NCBI GenBank assembly: GCA_012514555.1
Contig: JAAZAB010000248.1
Span: 1 to 46,416 of the forward strand
Direction: 5' to 3'
From: Lentisphaerota bacterium
GTDB taxonomy: Bacteria > Verrucomicrobiota > Kiritimatiellia > JAAZAB01
Length of the DNA stretch: 46,416 bases
In this document: piece by piece, positions 18,513-28,266 of the stretch
Layout: every line of letters begins with the position of its first letter
Position numbering within the stretch: the stretch's first letter is position 1
Program-made: the position numbers and the translations under genes
The notes under the pieces: model-generated
Seen by the model: the letters and a program-made list of their open reading frames with translations, nothing else
Told to the model about the DNA's origin: nothing
The model's database searches: none

Positions 18513-20063
18513 ATGGACGCGTGGATTGTTGGAGTTCTTGTCCTGCTCGCGGCAGGCTTGGGATATTTTGTAAGGCTGCTCATCGGCCGCTATTCCGTCA
18601 AATCCACGGAGCGCAGCGTGTCCGTCCGGGTCGAGGACGCAAAGCGCGGCGCCGACGCCATTCTCAAGGAGGCGGAGCTCCAGGCCAGGGCCGAGGTCAT
18701 CAAGGCCCGCGAGGAGTTCGAGCGCCAGATGAAGTCGCGGCGCGACGAAATGACCGCCCTGGAGGAAAAGATCGTCCAGAAGGAGCAGGGGCTCGACCGC
18801 AAGGTGGCGATGATAGACAAGAAATACCAGACAGCCGAGCAGAAGCAGGCCGAGCTGGAAAAAAAAGAGGAGGAGTTCCGGAAGGACCGGGACGCCCTTG
18901 ACAAGCTCATCGAGCAGGAAAAGACCAGGCTCCAGAGCGTCGCCGGCATGACCCAGGAGCAGGCCAGGCAGAACCTGCTCAGCCGCCTGACCGAGGAGAT
19001 CCGGGGCGAAACCGGCATGCTGATCCGGCGCATGCAGGAGGAGGCAAAGGAGACGGCCGAGCGCGAAGCCCGCAAGATCGTGGCCCTGGCCATTCAGCGC
19101 TATTCCGCCGGGCACGTCAGCGAATTGATGACAAGCACCGTCACGCTCGCCAACGACGAAATGAAAGGCCGCATCATCGGGCGCGAGGGCCGCAACATCC
19201 GCGCGCTGGAAGCCGCGACCGGGGTGGACCTGCTCGTTGACGACACGCCGGAGGCGGTGGTCATTTCCGCGTATGACCCGTACCGCCGGGAAATCGCGCG
19301 CCAGGCCCTCGAGCGCCTTGTCATGGACGGCCGCATTCATCCGGCGCGCATCGAGGAAATCGTCGCAAAGGTCAAGGAGGAAATGGAGGAAACCGCCCGC
19401 GCGGCCGGCGAAGAGGCGATATTCGGCTGCGGCCTGCAGGGTGTCGCGCCCGACATGGTGCGCGCCCTGGGGCGCCTGAAGTTCCGCAGCAGCTACACCC
19501 AGAACGTTCTCATGCACTCGCTGGAAGTGGCCCAGCTCATGGGCATCATGGCCGGAGAGCTCAGCCTGGATGTCACCCTTGCGAAGAGGATCGGCCTGTT
19601 TCACGACATCGGCAAGTCAATGGACAGCGAGGTCGAGGGCAGCCACGCCGTCATTGGCGCGGACTTCCTGCGCCGGCACGGCGAGACGCCCGTGCTTCTG
19701 AACGCCGTTGCCGCGCACCACAATGACGTGCCGCCGGAGGGCATCTACGCCATGCTCGCCGCCGCGGCGGACGCGATCTCCGCCGCCAGGCCCGGGGCGC
19801 GCTCCGAGACCTCGCAGATATACGTCAAGCGCCTGGAGCAGCTCGAAACGATCGCCAGCGGGTTCAAGGGCGTGGAGAAAAGCTATGCCATCCAGGCCGG
19901 CCGCGAGGTGCGGGTGCTCGTCGAGCCTGACAAGGTGGACGACGCCGGCGCCATGCACATGGCCAGGGACATCAGCAAGAAGATAGAGCAGGACCTCCAG
20001 TACCCGGGGCAGATCAAGGTGGTGGTGATCCGCGAAAAACGCTGCGTGGAATTTGCCAGGTAG
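18513..20063 (+). CDS. rny: Ribonuclease Y
   Basis: N-terminal TM, coiled coil, KH (GRIIGREGRNIRALEAATGVDLLVDDTPEAVVIS), HD (LFHDIGKSMDSEVEGSHAVIG). Confidence 0.97.
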   Translation: MDAWIVGVLVLLAAGLGYFVRLLIGRYSVKSTERSVSVRVEDAKRGADAILKEAELQARAEVIKAREEFERQMKSRRDEMTALEEKIVQKEQGLDRKVAMIDKKYQTAEQKQAELEKKEEEFRKDRDALDKLIEQEKTRLQSVAGMTQEQARQNLLSRLTEEIRGETGMLIRRMQEEAKETAEREARKIVALAIQRYSAGHVSELMTSTVTLANDEMKGRIIGREGRNIRALEAATGVDLLVDDTPEAVVISAYDPYRREIARQALERLVMDGRIHPARIEEIVAKVKEEMEETARAAGEEAIFGCGLQGVAPDMVRALGRLKFRSSYTQNVLMHSLEVAQLMGIMAGELSLDVTLAKRIGLFHDIGKSMDSEVEGSHAVIGADFLRRHGETPVLLNAVAAHHNDVPPEGIYAMLAAAADAISAARPGARSETSQIYVKRLEQLETIASGFKGVEKSYAIQAGREVRVLVEPDKVDDAGAMHMARDISKKIEQDLQYPGQIKVVVIREKRCVEFAR

Positions 20064-20119
20064 CGCGGCTGCCGCCATTGCCCGCCGCGGCGCGGCAAGC
20101 GCCGTGTAAAGGGGAGCGC

Positions 20120-21394
20120 ATGGAACTCAGCGCCGAAAAGCAGACGCCGGAAAAGGTTTACAAGGTCGCGGAACTCACGCGCCTTATCCGCGCCGTGCTC
20201 GAGGGCGAGCTCGGCGAGGTTTGGGTGGAAGGCGAGCTTTCGAACGTGCGCAAGCCCGCGTCGGGCCACTGGTATTTCACGCTGAAGGACGCCTCCGCCC
20301 AGCTCAGGTGCGTAATGTTCCGCGGCGACAGCAAGGGCGCCCAGGCCCAGCCCGAGGACGGCCTCAAGGTCCGGGTTTTCGGCCGGATCACCGTCTACGA
20401 GGCCGGCGGCCAGTACCAGCTCGTGGCCCGGAGGCTGCAGCCTGCCGGCCGCGGCGACCTCCAGGCCGCGTTCGAGGCGCTCAAGAAGAAGCTGAAAGAG
20501 GAGGGCCTGTTCGAGCCCGGGCGCAAGCGGCCCCTGCCCATGCTGCCGCGGCACATCGGCGTGGTGACCTCGCCCACGGGCGCGGCCATTCGCGACATAT
20601 TCAGCGTGCTGCTCCGCCGGTTCCCGAACATCCACCTGCTGCTCGCGCCGGTCAAGGTCCAGGGCGCCGGCGCGGCCGCCGAAATCGCGGCCGCAATAGA
20701 CGCCCTCAACGCGCGCGGCGGCCTGGACGTGCTCATCGTCGGCCGCGGCGGCGGAAGCCTCGAGGACCTCTGGCCGTTCAACGAGGAAATCGTGGCCCGC
20801 GCGATTGCGCGCTCGGCCGTTCCGGTCATTTCCGCGGTCGGGCACGAGATAGATTTCACCATCAGCGATTTCGTCGCGGACCTGCGCGCGCCGACGCCGT
20901 CGGCGGCCGCCGAGCTGGTGATAGGGCGCAAGGCCGATTTTGAGCGCGGCCTTTCCGGCCTGCTCGACCGGCTCGTCGGCGCGCTTAGCCGGCGCGCCCT
21001 TGAGTTCAGGGGCCGCTTTGACCGCGCCGCGGGAAGCTACGTGTTTCGCGAGCCGGGCAACCTCGCCGCGCGGGGCCGGGACCGCCTGGCCCGGCTCCGG
21101 CTCCAGCTGGCTTCGGAGCTGCGCCGCGCCCTCGCCTCCGCCCAGCAGAAAGCGGACGAGTACGATTTGCGGCTTGCGGCCTCCATGCGCGAGGCCTGCC
21201 GCACCCAGGCCCTGGTCCTGCGCAGGCACGAGGCGCAGCTGCGGGCTCTCAGCCCACTCGCCGTTCTCGAACGCGGATACAGCATGACGCTCCGGCACGA
21301 CGGACTGGTGGTGCGGTCGCCCGCCGACGTCTCGGCAGGGGATTGCATCAGCACCCGGCTGGCCGGGGGAACAATCGAATCGGAGGTTAAATGA
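20120..21394 (+). CDS. xseA: Exodeoxyribonuclease VII large subunit
   Basis: GEVWVEGELSNVRKPASGHWYFTLKDASAQLRCVMF; IGVVTSPTGAAIRDI; VGRGGGSLEDLWPFNEE. Confidence 0.96.
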   Translation: MELSAEKQTPEKVYKVAELTRLIRAVLEGELGEVWVEGELSNVRKPASGHWYFTLKDASAQLRCVMFRGDSKGAQAQPEDGLKVRVFGRITVYEAGGQYQLVARRLQPAGRGDLQAAFEALKKKLKEEGLFEPGRKRPLPMLPRHIGVVTSPTGAAIRDIFSVLLRRFPNIHLLLAPVKVQGAGAAAEIAAAIDALNARGGLDVLIVGRGGGSLEDLWPFNEEIVARAIARSAVPVISAVGHEIDFTISDFVADLRAPTPSAAAELVIGRKADFERGLSGLLDRLVGALSRRALEFRGRFDRAAGSYVFREPGNLAARGRDRLARLRLQLASELRRALASAQQKADEYDLRLAASMREACRTQALVLRRHEAQLRALSPLAVLERGYSMTLRHDGLVVRSPADVSAGDCISTRLAGGTIESEVK

Positions 21395-21705
21395 CCATGA
21401 GCAAGGCGGCGGTGAAACAGGCTGAGCGCAGCCCCGGCTTCGAGGCGTCCCTGGAGCGCCTGGAAGCGCTTGTCAAGGAGATGGAAGGCGGCCAGCTCAG
21501 CCTGGAGAAAATGATGGCCCATTTCGAGGAAGGCATGCGCCTGGTCCGGGTGTGCTCCGCAAGGCTGAACGAGGTCGAGCAGAAAATCGAGCAGCTTGTC
21601 AAGAAGGGCGAGGCCATGGCGGCCGAGCCGTTCGACCCGGGCAGCCTGCCCGGGGACGCCGCCGCCTCGGAGGTCCGGGACGGCGATGCCCGGGGTCCAA
21701 TGTAA
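21391..21705 (+). CDS. xseB: Exodeoxyribonuclease VII small subunit
   Basis: FEASLERLEALVKEMEGGQLSLEKMMAHFEEGMRLVRVCSARLNEVEQKIE; ATGA overlap with xseA. Confidence 0.95.
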   Translation: MTMSKAAVKQAERSPGFEASLERLEALVKEMEGGQLSLEKMMAHFEEGMRLVRVCSARLNEVEQKIEQLVKKGEAMAAEPFDPGSLPGDAAASEVRDGDARGPM

Positions 21706-21708
21706 TCC

Positions 21709-23586
21709 ATGTCAGACCTGCTTTCAAAAATAGACTGCCCTGGCGATCTTAAGAAACTTCCGGCGGACCAGCTTCCGCTGCTGGCCCGGGAAATACGGGA
21801 GCTCATCATCCGCACCGTGAGCCGGACGGGCGGGCATCTTGCGGCAAACCTGGGCGCCGTGGAAATGACCATGGCGCTCCTGCGTGTTTTCGATCCGCCC
21901 GCGGACAAGCTGGTCTGGGACGTGAGCCACCAGGCTTACACCTATAAAATTCTCACCGGCCGGCGGGAGGCATTTTCGACCCTGCGCCAGACAGGCGGGC
22001 TTTCAGGCTTCCTGCGCCGGGCCGAAAGCCCTTTCGACGCGTTCGGCGCGGGGCATGCCGGCACCGCGATATCCGCCGCCCTGGGCATGGCCGTGGCGCG
22101 CGATCGCAAGGGCGGCGCCGGGCACGTGGTTGCGGTTGTGGGCGACGCGGCGATCGGCTGCGGGATTTCGCTCGAGGCGCTCAATAACGTGGCGTCCTCC
22201 ACCAGGCGCTTCATTCTTGTCCTGAACGACAACAAGATGTCCATTTCCGCCAATGTGGGCGCCTTCTCCCGCTACCTTGGGCGCATGCTTGCCCACCCGA
22301 AGTACAACCGGTGGAAGAGCCGCATGGAAAGCTTCGCCCGGACGAAGCTGGGCATGGGTTGGGTGCGCCAGTTCTACCTCCGCCTGGAAGAGGCGGTCAA
22401 GACCTTCTTTCTTCGCAGCGGGTTCTTCGAGAAGCTCGGGTTCCGCTACATCGGGCCGATCGACGGGCACGACTTCGCGCACCTCGCCTCGGCGTTCGAA
22501 ACCGCACGCAATTCCGACGAGCCCGTCATCCTGCACGTGTCCACGCAGAAGGGGCGCGGCTATCCCTATGCCGAGGACGAGCCCGAAGCGTGGCACGGCA
22601 CCGGCGCGTTCGAAGCCGCCACGGGCCGCCCGCTGGCGCCGGCCGCGGCGCCGCGCTATTCCGAAATCTTCGGCGCCGCGCTCGAGCGCCTCGGCCGCGA
22701 CGACGACCGCATTGTGGCGATCACTGCCGCCATGGCGTCGGGCACCGGGCTTTCCGGGTTCGCGAAGAAATTCCCGGGCCGGTTTTTCGACGTGGGCATC
22801 TCTGAGGAGCACGCGATTGTCTTTGCCGCCGGCCTGGCCTGCGAAGGATTTATGCCGGTCGTGGCAATGTATTCGACTTTTCTCCAGCGCGCCGTGGACT
22901 ACGTGATTCACGACGTCTGCCTCCAGGATTTGCCGGTCATCTTCTGCCTGGACCGGGCAGGGCTCGTCGGCGACGACGGGCCCACGCACCACGGGCTTTA
23001 TGACATTCCCATGCTTCGGTCAATCCCGAACCTGGCCATCATGCAGCCGAAGGATGAAGCCGAACTGGCCAACCTCCTGTTTTCAGCCGTCTGCCGCGCG
23101 AAGCCGGCCGCGGTCAGGTACCCGCGGGGTTCCGGGCCCGGCGCGCCGATGCCGGGGGAATTCGAGGAAATCCCGTTCGGCAAGGCCGAGGTGCTTCTGC
23201 CCGGCTCAGCCGCACAGGTCTGGGCGCTGGGCGACCAGGTCCCGCTCGGCAGGGCGGTGTGCGGCCGGCTGCGCGATGCCGGCATCGACGCGGGGCTCGT
23301 CAACCCGCGGTTTGTCAAGCCGCTCGATTCCGCTCTTCTTCGCGAGCAAGCCTCTCGCGCATCCCTGTTTGTGACGATCGAGAACGGCGCCGTGACGGGC
23401 GGCTTTGGCTCGATCGTGGGAGACGAGCTCGCAATGGCCGGCTATCGCGGCCGCCGCCTGGCGTTTGGATGGCCGGATGTTTTTGTGCCCCACGGCTCGT
23501 TCCGGGACATGTCTGAGCGCCACGGGCTGACCGCGGCGGCAATCGCGGACGCCGCGCTGAAAGCCGTTCCCGGGCCGGGACTGTGA
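21709..23586 (+). CDS. dxs: 1-deoxy-D-xylulose-5-phosphate synthase
   Basis: GGHLAANLGAVEMTMALLRVFDPPADKLVWDVSHQAYTYKILTGR; VVGDAAIGCGISLEALNN; GPIDGHD. Confidence 0.96.
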   Translation: MSDLLSKIDCPGDLKKLPADQLPLLAREIRELIIRTVSRTGGHLAANLGAVEMTMALLRVFDPPADKLVWDVSHQAYTYKILTGRREAFSTLRQTGGLSGFLRRAESPFDAFGAGHAGTAISAALGMAVARDRKGGAGHVVAVVGDAAIGCGISLEALNNVASSTRRFILVLNDNKMSISANVGAFSRYLGRMLAHPKYNRWKSRMESFARTKLGMGWVRQFYLRLEEAVKTFFLRSGFFEKLGFRYIGPIDGHDFAHLASAFETARNSDEPVILHVSTQKGRGYPYAEDEPEAWHGTGAFEAATGRPLAPAAAPRYSEIFGAALERLGRDDDRIVAITAAMASGTGLSGFAKKFPGRFFDVGISEEHAIVFAAGLACEGFMPVVAMYSTFLQRAVDYVIHDVCLQDLPVIFCLDRAGLVGDDGPTHHGLYDIPMLRSIPNLAIMQPKDEAELANLLFSAVCRAKPAAVRYPRGSGPGAPMPGEFEEIPFGKAEVLLPGSAAQVWALGDQVPLGRAVCGRLRDAGIDAGLVNPRFVKPLDSALLREQASRASLFVTIENGAVTGGFGSIVGDELAMAGYRGRRLAFGWPDVFVPHGSFRDMSERHGLTAAAIADAALKAVPGPGL

Positions 23587-23764
23587 ATCCGGGGCCTGGC
23601 GGCGCCGAACGAACTTTCCTTTTGGATGGGAGCAAGCCAAGCACCGGCGGGAGGCGAGTGAGTGCCGCGTCTCCGCCGTTCTGTAAAAAAGTATCGTTGA
23701 TTTTTCAAACGCAAAATCCGGGCTAAAAAATGAAACCGGGCCTTCAATGCGGCCCGCGGGTTCC

Positions 23765-24529
23765 ATGAAGAAGGAAGCGTCACTACGGCGTCAGCGGCTT
23801 GATCTGCTGCTTGTGGAGCGCGGCCTGGCCGGGAGCAGGCAGAGCGCGCAGGCGTTGATTCTTGCCGGCGCGGTCCGCGTAAATGGTCAGCCGGCGGCCA
23901 AGGCCGGCCGGCCGGCATCCGCCTCCGACGTCATCGAGGTGCGGGATGCCGCCCGATTCGTCGGGCGCGGCGGCGAAAAGCTCGAGCATGCCATGTCCTT
24001 TTTCCGGATCGAGGTGCGGGGGCTGGTATGCTTGGACGTCGGCGCTTCAACAGGCGGGTTCACGGATTGCCTGCTCCAGCGCGGCGCCCTGCGAGTCATT
24101 GCCGTTGACGTGGGCCGGGGCCAGATGCATTGGAGGCTGCGCCGGGACCCGCGCGTGCTCCTGATCGAGCGATGCAATGCCCGCAACCTGAAGCCGGGGG
24201 ACCTGCCGGAGCAGCCCTCGTTCGCGGCCGTGGACGTCTCGTTCATCTCGCTTTCGAAAATCCTGCCCGCCCTGCATTCGGTCTTGCGGACTCCCGCGGA
24301 AATCGTTACGTTGATCAAACCTCAATTCGAAGCCGGAAGAGACCATGTCTGCCGGGGCGGCGTGGTCCGCGACGAGGCGGTGCGAAGCGCCGTTGTCGCG
24401 GAGGCCCGCGCCTTCGGTGAAACCAGGCTGGGCTGGGAATGGCGCGGCGTGTGCGAATCGCCCCTTCTCGGGCCGGCCGGCAACGTGGAGTTTCTGGCAT
24501 ATTGGCGCAAAAGGGAGCCCTCTGCATGA
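23765..24529 (+). CDS. tlyA: TlyA-family RNA methyltransferase (S4 + FtsJ-like); start could be 23747
   Basis: RLDLLLVERGLAGSRQSAQALILAGAVRVNG S4 domain; LDVGASTGGFTDCLLQRGA. Confidence 0.92.
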   Translation: MKKEASLRRQRLDLLLVERGLAGSRQSAQALILAGAVRVNGQPAAKAGRPASASDVIEVRDAARFVGRGGEKLEHAMSFFRIEVRGLVCLDVGASTGGFTDCLLQRGALRVIAVDVGRGQMHWRLRRDPRVLLIERCNARNLKPGDLPEQPSFAAVDVSFISLSKILPALHSVLRTPAEIVTLIKPQFEAGRDHVCRGGVVRDEAVRSAVVAEARAFGETRLGWEWRGVCESPLLGPAGNVEFLAYWRKREPSA

Positions 24530-25386
24530 GAACCTTTGGAATACTCGCCAACTGCGACAAGCCGACCGCGCCGGAAACGCTCCGGCGCATCGAGCGCAAG
24601 GCCGCCGCTCTTGGCCTGCGCCTTGTCGTATGCGGCCGGGCCGGGCAACACGTGCCTTCGGCGGAAACCGTGCCCGAGGAGGCGATCGGGCATTCCGCTG
24701 ACGCGCTCATGGTGCTGGGCGGCGACGGCACGATGCTCCGCGCGGTGCGCGTCCTGCAGGGCGCGCAGACGCCAATCATCGGCGTGAACCTCGGCAGCCT
24801 CGGCTTTCTCGCCAGCGTGACGCAGGAAAAAGTTGAGGACGCGCTCGATTGCATTGTGGAAGGCCGCTGCTCCATACAGGAACGCGCTGTTGCCGACGGA
24901 ATTGTCATGCGCGACGGCCGCGAGATCAGCCGGTACCGGGCCGTGAACGACATGGTGATTGACCGCGGGGCCTCCTCCCGCATCGTCAGCCTCCACCTCA
25001 CCATTGACGAGGCCGAGGTAATCGACAGCCAGTGTGACGGCCTGATTCTCGCCACCCCGACCGGCAGCACGGGCCACAACCTTTCCGCCGGCGGCCCGGT
25101 AATTCATCCTGCATCGGCCGTTTTTGTCATCACCCTGATTTGCCCGCACGCGCTCAGCGTACGGCCCATAGTGGTGCCCGACTCCAGGCGCATTGCCGTG
25201 GATATCGCCAGGTGTTCGGGCGATATCCGGCTGGCCGTTGACGGCCAGACCGGCGAGGCGCTCCGGGCCGGCGACCGCATCGAGTTCTCGCGCAGCGGCG
25301 CGGGCGCAAGGTTCATCATGTTGCCGGGCTCGAATTATTTCTCCATACTCCGCCAGAAGCTGCACCTGCGCGGGTCCAGCGTGTGA
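24526..25386 (+). CDS. nadK: NAD kinase
   Basis: LGGDGTMLRAVR; GVNLGSLGFLASV; NDMVIDRG; DGLILATPTGSTGHNLSAGGPVIHP; ATGA overlap with tlyA. Confidence 0.95.
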   Translation: MRTFGILANCDKPTAPETLRRIERKAAALGLRLVVCGRAGQHVPSAETVPEEAIGHSADALMVLGGDGTMLRAVRVLQGAQTPIIGVNLGSLGFLASVTQEKVEDALDCIVEGRCSIQERAVADGIVMRDGREISRYRAVNDMVIDRGASSRIVSLHLTIDEAEVIDSQCDGLILATPTGSTGHNLSAGGPVIHPASAVFVITLICPHALSVRPIVVPDSRRIAVDIARCSGDIRLAVDGQTGEALRAGDRIEFSRSGAGARFIMLPGSNYFSILRQKLHLRGSSV

Positions 25387-25401
25387 GCGAGGCTTAAGGC
25401 C

Positions 25402-27930
25402 ATGCCCGTTCGCCGTGTCATGCTGATTTCATTTCTGCTGGCCCTTGCATTCTGGGCCGCGGCCCTGTGGCCCGCGCCGAAGTTCCTGTTCAGCGGCATT
25501 CCTAACGGGACAAGGCCGGAGAAATTCGGCGGCCGCGAGATGGCGCCGGGCGACCCGCTTCAGCTTCTCTACCATTTCAATCTCGCGCGCCAGGCGATAG
25601 CGGGGCGCATTCCCCTGTTCCACGATGTCTACGAGTTCAACACGGGCGATGACAGGGATTGCCGCTCGTTCGATTCGTACTATATTCCGTTCTCACTCCT
25701 GCACGCCGCCGCCGCACCAATCTCGGAGGCGTTCGGGTACCAGCTTGCCGGATTCTTCTCGCTCTGGATGAGCTGCCTGTTCATGTGGCTGCTGGCGAGA
25801 CGGTTTGTCGGCGGAGATTTCCTCCCGGCTGTCGCCGCGCTCGCGGGCATGGCCTTCCCGTATCGGGTCATGACGTTCCTCATGGGCAGTCCCACGGGTT
25901 TCGGGATTTGCTGGGTCCCGCTTCTTCTCTACGGGCTGGATTGCGCCATCCGCGACGGGTCCTGGAAAGGCGGGCTTGTTGCCGGCCTTGCTGTTTTCGC
26001 GGCGGCAATGGGCGATCTGCATGTCTTTTATTTCAGCGTCATTGCCATGCCTGCCTGGGCAATCCTGGTCTGGCTTGTCGGCTATGGGCCCGAATGGAAG
26101 TCGCCGGATGCCTGGCGCCGCCTGGGCCTGGCCCTGATCCCGTTTCTCCTGTTCCTCGCGCTTTCCGGCCTCTATGCCTGGGGCTTCAGCCAGGCTATCG
26201 GCGAGTCGGGCATGGCCCGGGGCCGGACCTGGGGCGAAATCCGCAACTTTTCGCCCACATGGACCGGGTTCTTCGATCCGGGCGCGTCGGGCTTGAACAG
26301 CCAGGTATATCTTGGCCGTGTTCTCGTCGCCGCCGTGGCTTGCGGATGGTGCCTGGGCCTGGCCCGCTATCGCTGGTTTGCCGGCCCTGAACGCCGCGCG
26401 TTCTGGATGCTGACCGTCCTTTGTCTCGGCGGGGTCGCGATGGCGTTCCTGGCCCTGGGCCCGCGCGGCCCATGGCATGGCAGGCTGTTCGAACTATGCC
26501 GCGGGACAATTCCCATGTACACCATGATCCGGCAGCCGGCGAAGGTGTTTGCGCTCATGCCCGCGCTCGCCGCGCTTGCCCTGGCATTTTCCGTCGGCCT
26601 GCTGTGGATTCGGGTCCAAAACCGGACGGCGCGGCGGGTTGTCCTGTGCGCGCTCGGCCTTGCCGTTGTTTTCGACTATTGCCGGAATATCCGGCCCGCC
26701 TTCTGCATTCTGAAACCGGACCGTGGCGCATACCATGCGGCAGCCGAAGACGCTGCAAAGGATTCCTCGCTTCCGCGCGCGCTCGTAATCCCCCTCTGGC
26801 CCGGGGATTCCCATTACGCCTCCGTGTACCTGCACCACGCCATGCACGCCGGGGTGCGCATGCTCAACGGTTATGCGCCCAAGATTCGGCGCGGCTATTT
26901 CGAAGACGTTTTCAAGCGCTACGAGAGCGTCAATTCCGGCTGGCTCGACGATGCCCAGGCCCAGTCGCTGCTCTCCTCCGGGGTGCGTTACATCATCCTG
27001 CATGAAGACCTGTTCCCGGAAAAAGTCAGCCCGTTCCCCTCCGCGTTCACGCTCCACCGCTTCCTCAACCATCCGCGCCTGCGCCTGCTGGCCCAGGATG
27101 AGACGGTTTGGACGTTCAGGCTTCTCGAACGGCCGGAGCCCGGGCCGGCAATGGCCGCGGACTGGGACGTTTTCTTCCCCGCCCTGCGCAAGGACACCCT
27201 GCTGGCGAGCGCGGACCGGAAGGCTCAAGCCGGGCGGGGCGGCGGCGCAGTGATTGTCCTCGATGCGACCGGCGCCGGAGCGGTCACTGCGCGGGGGGTG
27301 GCGCTCGGGCCCGGCGTCGGTTTCCAATGGCTCTTGCGGGCGCAAGGGCAGGGGAGTGTGAGCATGGCCGCGGCGCTTCCTGATCGCACCCTGGAGCCGG
27401 TCATACGCCCTTGTTCTTCCGACTGGCGCTGGCTCAAGAGCGATTTCAGGGCGCCCAAATTCGGGCCCTTCAGGCTGTCAGTCGCCCTGGACTCCGGCGT
27501 TGCAACCCTTGATTCCGCCTGCCTTCTTGCCGGCGACTGGACCCCGCCTGGGCCCGGCTCGAGCATCAGCTTTCCGGCGGCCTTGTTCTTTCACTCCGGC
27601 CACACGGACCTTGCGGGCGGCGGCGTGTGCTTCAGGCGCATGCGCGATGCCGAGGGGCCGGCCTTGTACGGCCCCAGGCTGCCTTTCGAGCCGGGCCGAT
27701 ACCGCGTGTTCCTTGACGTCGAAACGGATGCGACCGCCGGCGTTATCCTGGGCCGGGTCCGGGTTCAATGGAATGACCGTGAGGAGCGGCCATGGATTGA
27801 CCTTGCGGCCGGCCGGCACACGCGCCTGGATTTCACGCAGGAGGAAAACCTGCCAGTCACTTTCGTCTTCGCCTATTCCCGGGAAGCGGACATGCGCATC
27901 AACCGCATCGCGTTCGCGCGGCTCCCCTGA
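25402..27930 (+). CDS. Large polytopic membrane protein (YfhO/GT-C-like), function unknown
   Basis: 842 aa, multiple TM helices in the first ~430 aa followed by a soluble C-terminal region. Confidence 0.75.
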   Translation: MPVRRVMLISFLLALAFWAAALWPAPKFLFSGIPNGTRPEKFGGREMAPGDPLQLLYHFNLARQAIAGRIPLFHDVYEFNTGDDRDCRSFDSYYIPFSLLHAAAAPISEAFGYQLAGFFSLWMSCLFMWLLARRFVGGDFLPAVAALAGMAFPYRVMTFLMGSPTGFGICWVPLLLYGLDCAIRDGSWKGGLVAGLAVFAAAMGDLHVFYFSVIAMPAWAILVWLVGYGPEWKSPDAWRRLGLALIPFLLFLALSGLYAWGFSQAIGESGMARGRTWGEIRNFSPTWTGFFDPGASGLNSQVYLGRVLVAAVACGWCLGLARYRWFAGPERRAFWMLTVLCLGGVAMAFLALGPRGPWHGRLFELCRGTIPMYTMIRQPAKVFALMPALAALALAFSVGLLWIRVQNRTARRVVLCALGLAVVFDYCRNIRPAFCILKPDRGAYHAAAEDAAKDSSLPRALVIPLWPGDSHYASVYLHHAMHAGVRMLNGYAPKIRRGYFEDVFKRYESVNSGWLDDAQAQSLLSSGVRYIILHEDLFPEKVSPFPSAFTLHRFLNHPRLRLLAQDETVWTFRLLERPEPGPAMAADWDVFFPALRKDTLLASADRKAQAGRGGGAVIVLDATGAGAVTARGVALGPGVGFQWLLRAQGQGSVSMAAALPDRTLEPVIRPCSSDWRWLKSDFRAPKFGPFRLSVALDSGVATLDSACLLAGDWTPPGPGSSISFPAALFFHSGHTDLAGGGVCFRRMRDAEGPALYGPRLPFEPGRYRVFLDVETDATAGVILGRVRVQWNDREERPWIDLAAGRHTRLDFTQEENLPVTFVFAYSREADMRINRIAFARLP

Positions 27931-27941
27931 ATTTAACCTAT

Positions 27942-28199
27942 ATGGAGCAGTTCAACATTCAGGCGCGAATCTATGTAGTCCGAAATACCATAACAGGCAA
28001 TGCCATGGAACTTACAACGGCCACGCGCGAACGAATAAGGGAATTGTGAGCGCAAAACCGTTTGCTCCGCGGCTGGTTTCCGCGGAAGGACTTTGATCCG
28101 CAGACTGACGACGACCTGGTTCGTTGCGCCAGGCTGCTTGAGAAACATGGAGACCGCCAAACCTACGTGACGGTCAGGAAGCTGATGAAATGCCTTTAA
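27942..28199 (+). pseudogene. Small ORF interrupted by one in-frame TGA
   Basis: Hand translation: MEQFNIQARIYVVRNTITGNAMELTTATRERIREL*AQNRLLRGWFPRKDFDPQTDDDLVRCARLLEKHGDRQTYVTVRKLMKCL*. Confidence 0.5.
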
Positions 28200-28266
28200 C
28201 CGAATATCAGAAAGCGGTTTGCAGCACGACTGCCCGCTCAAGGTTCCGGAAATATTGGAGAATGTA

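Noticed and set aside
27942-28199. Selenoprotein interpretation of the in-frame TGA
   Set aside because: No redox-type context around the TGA and no SECIS-like hairpin recognised immediately downstream
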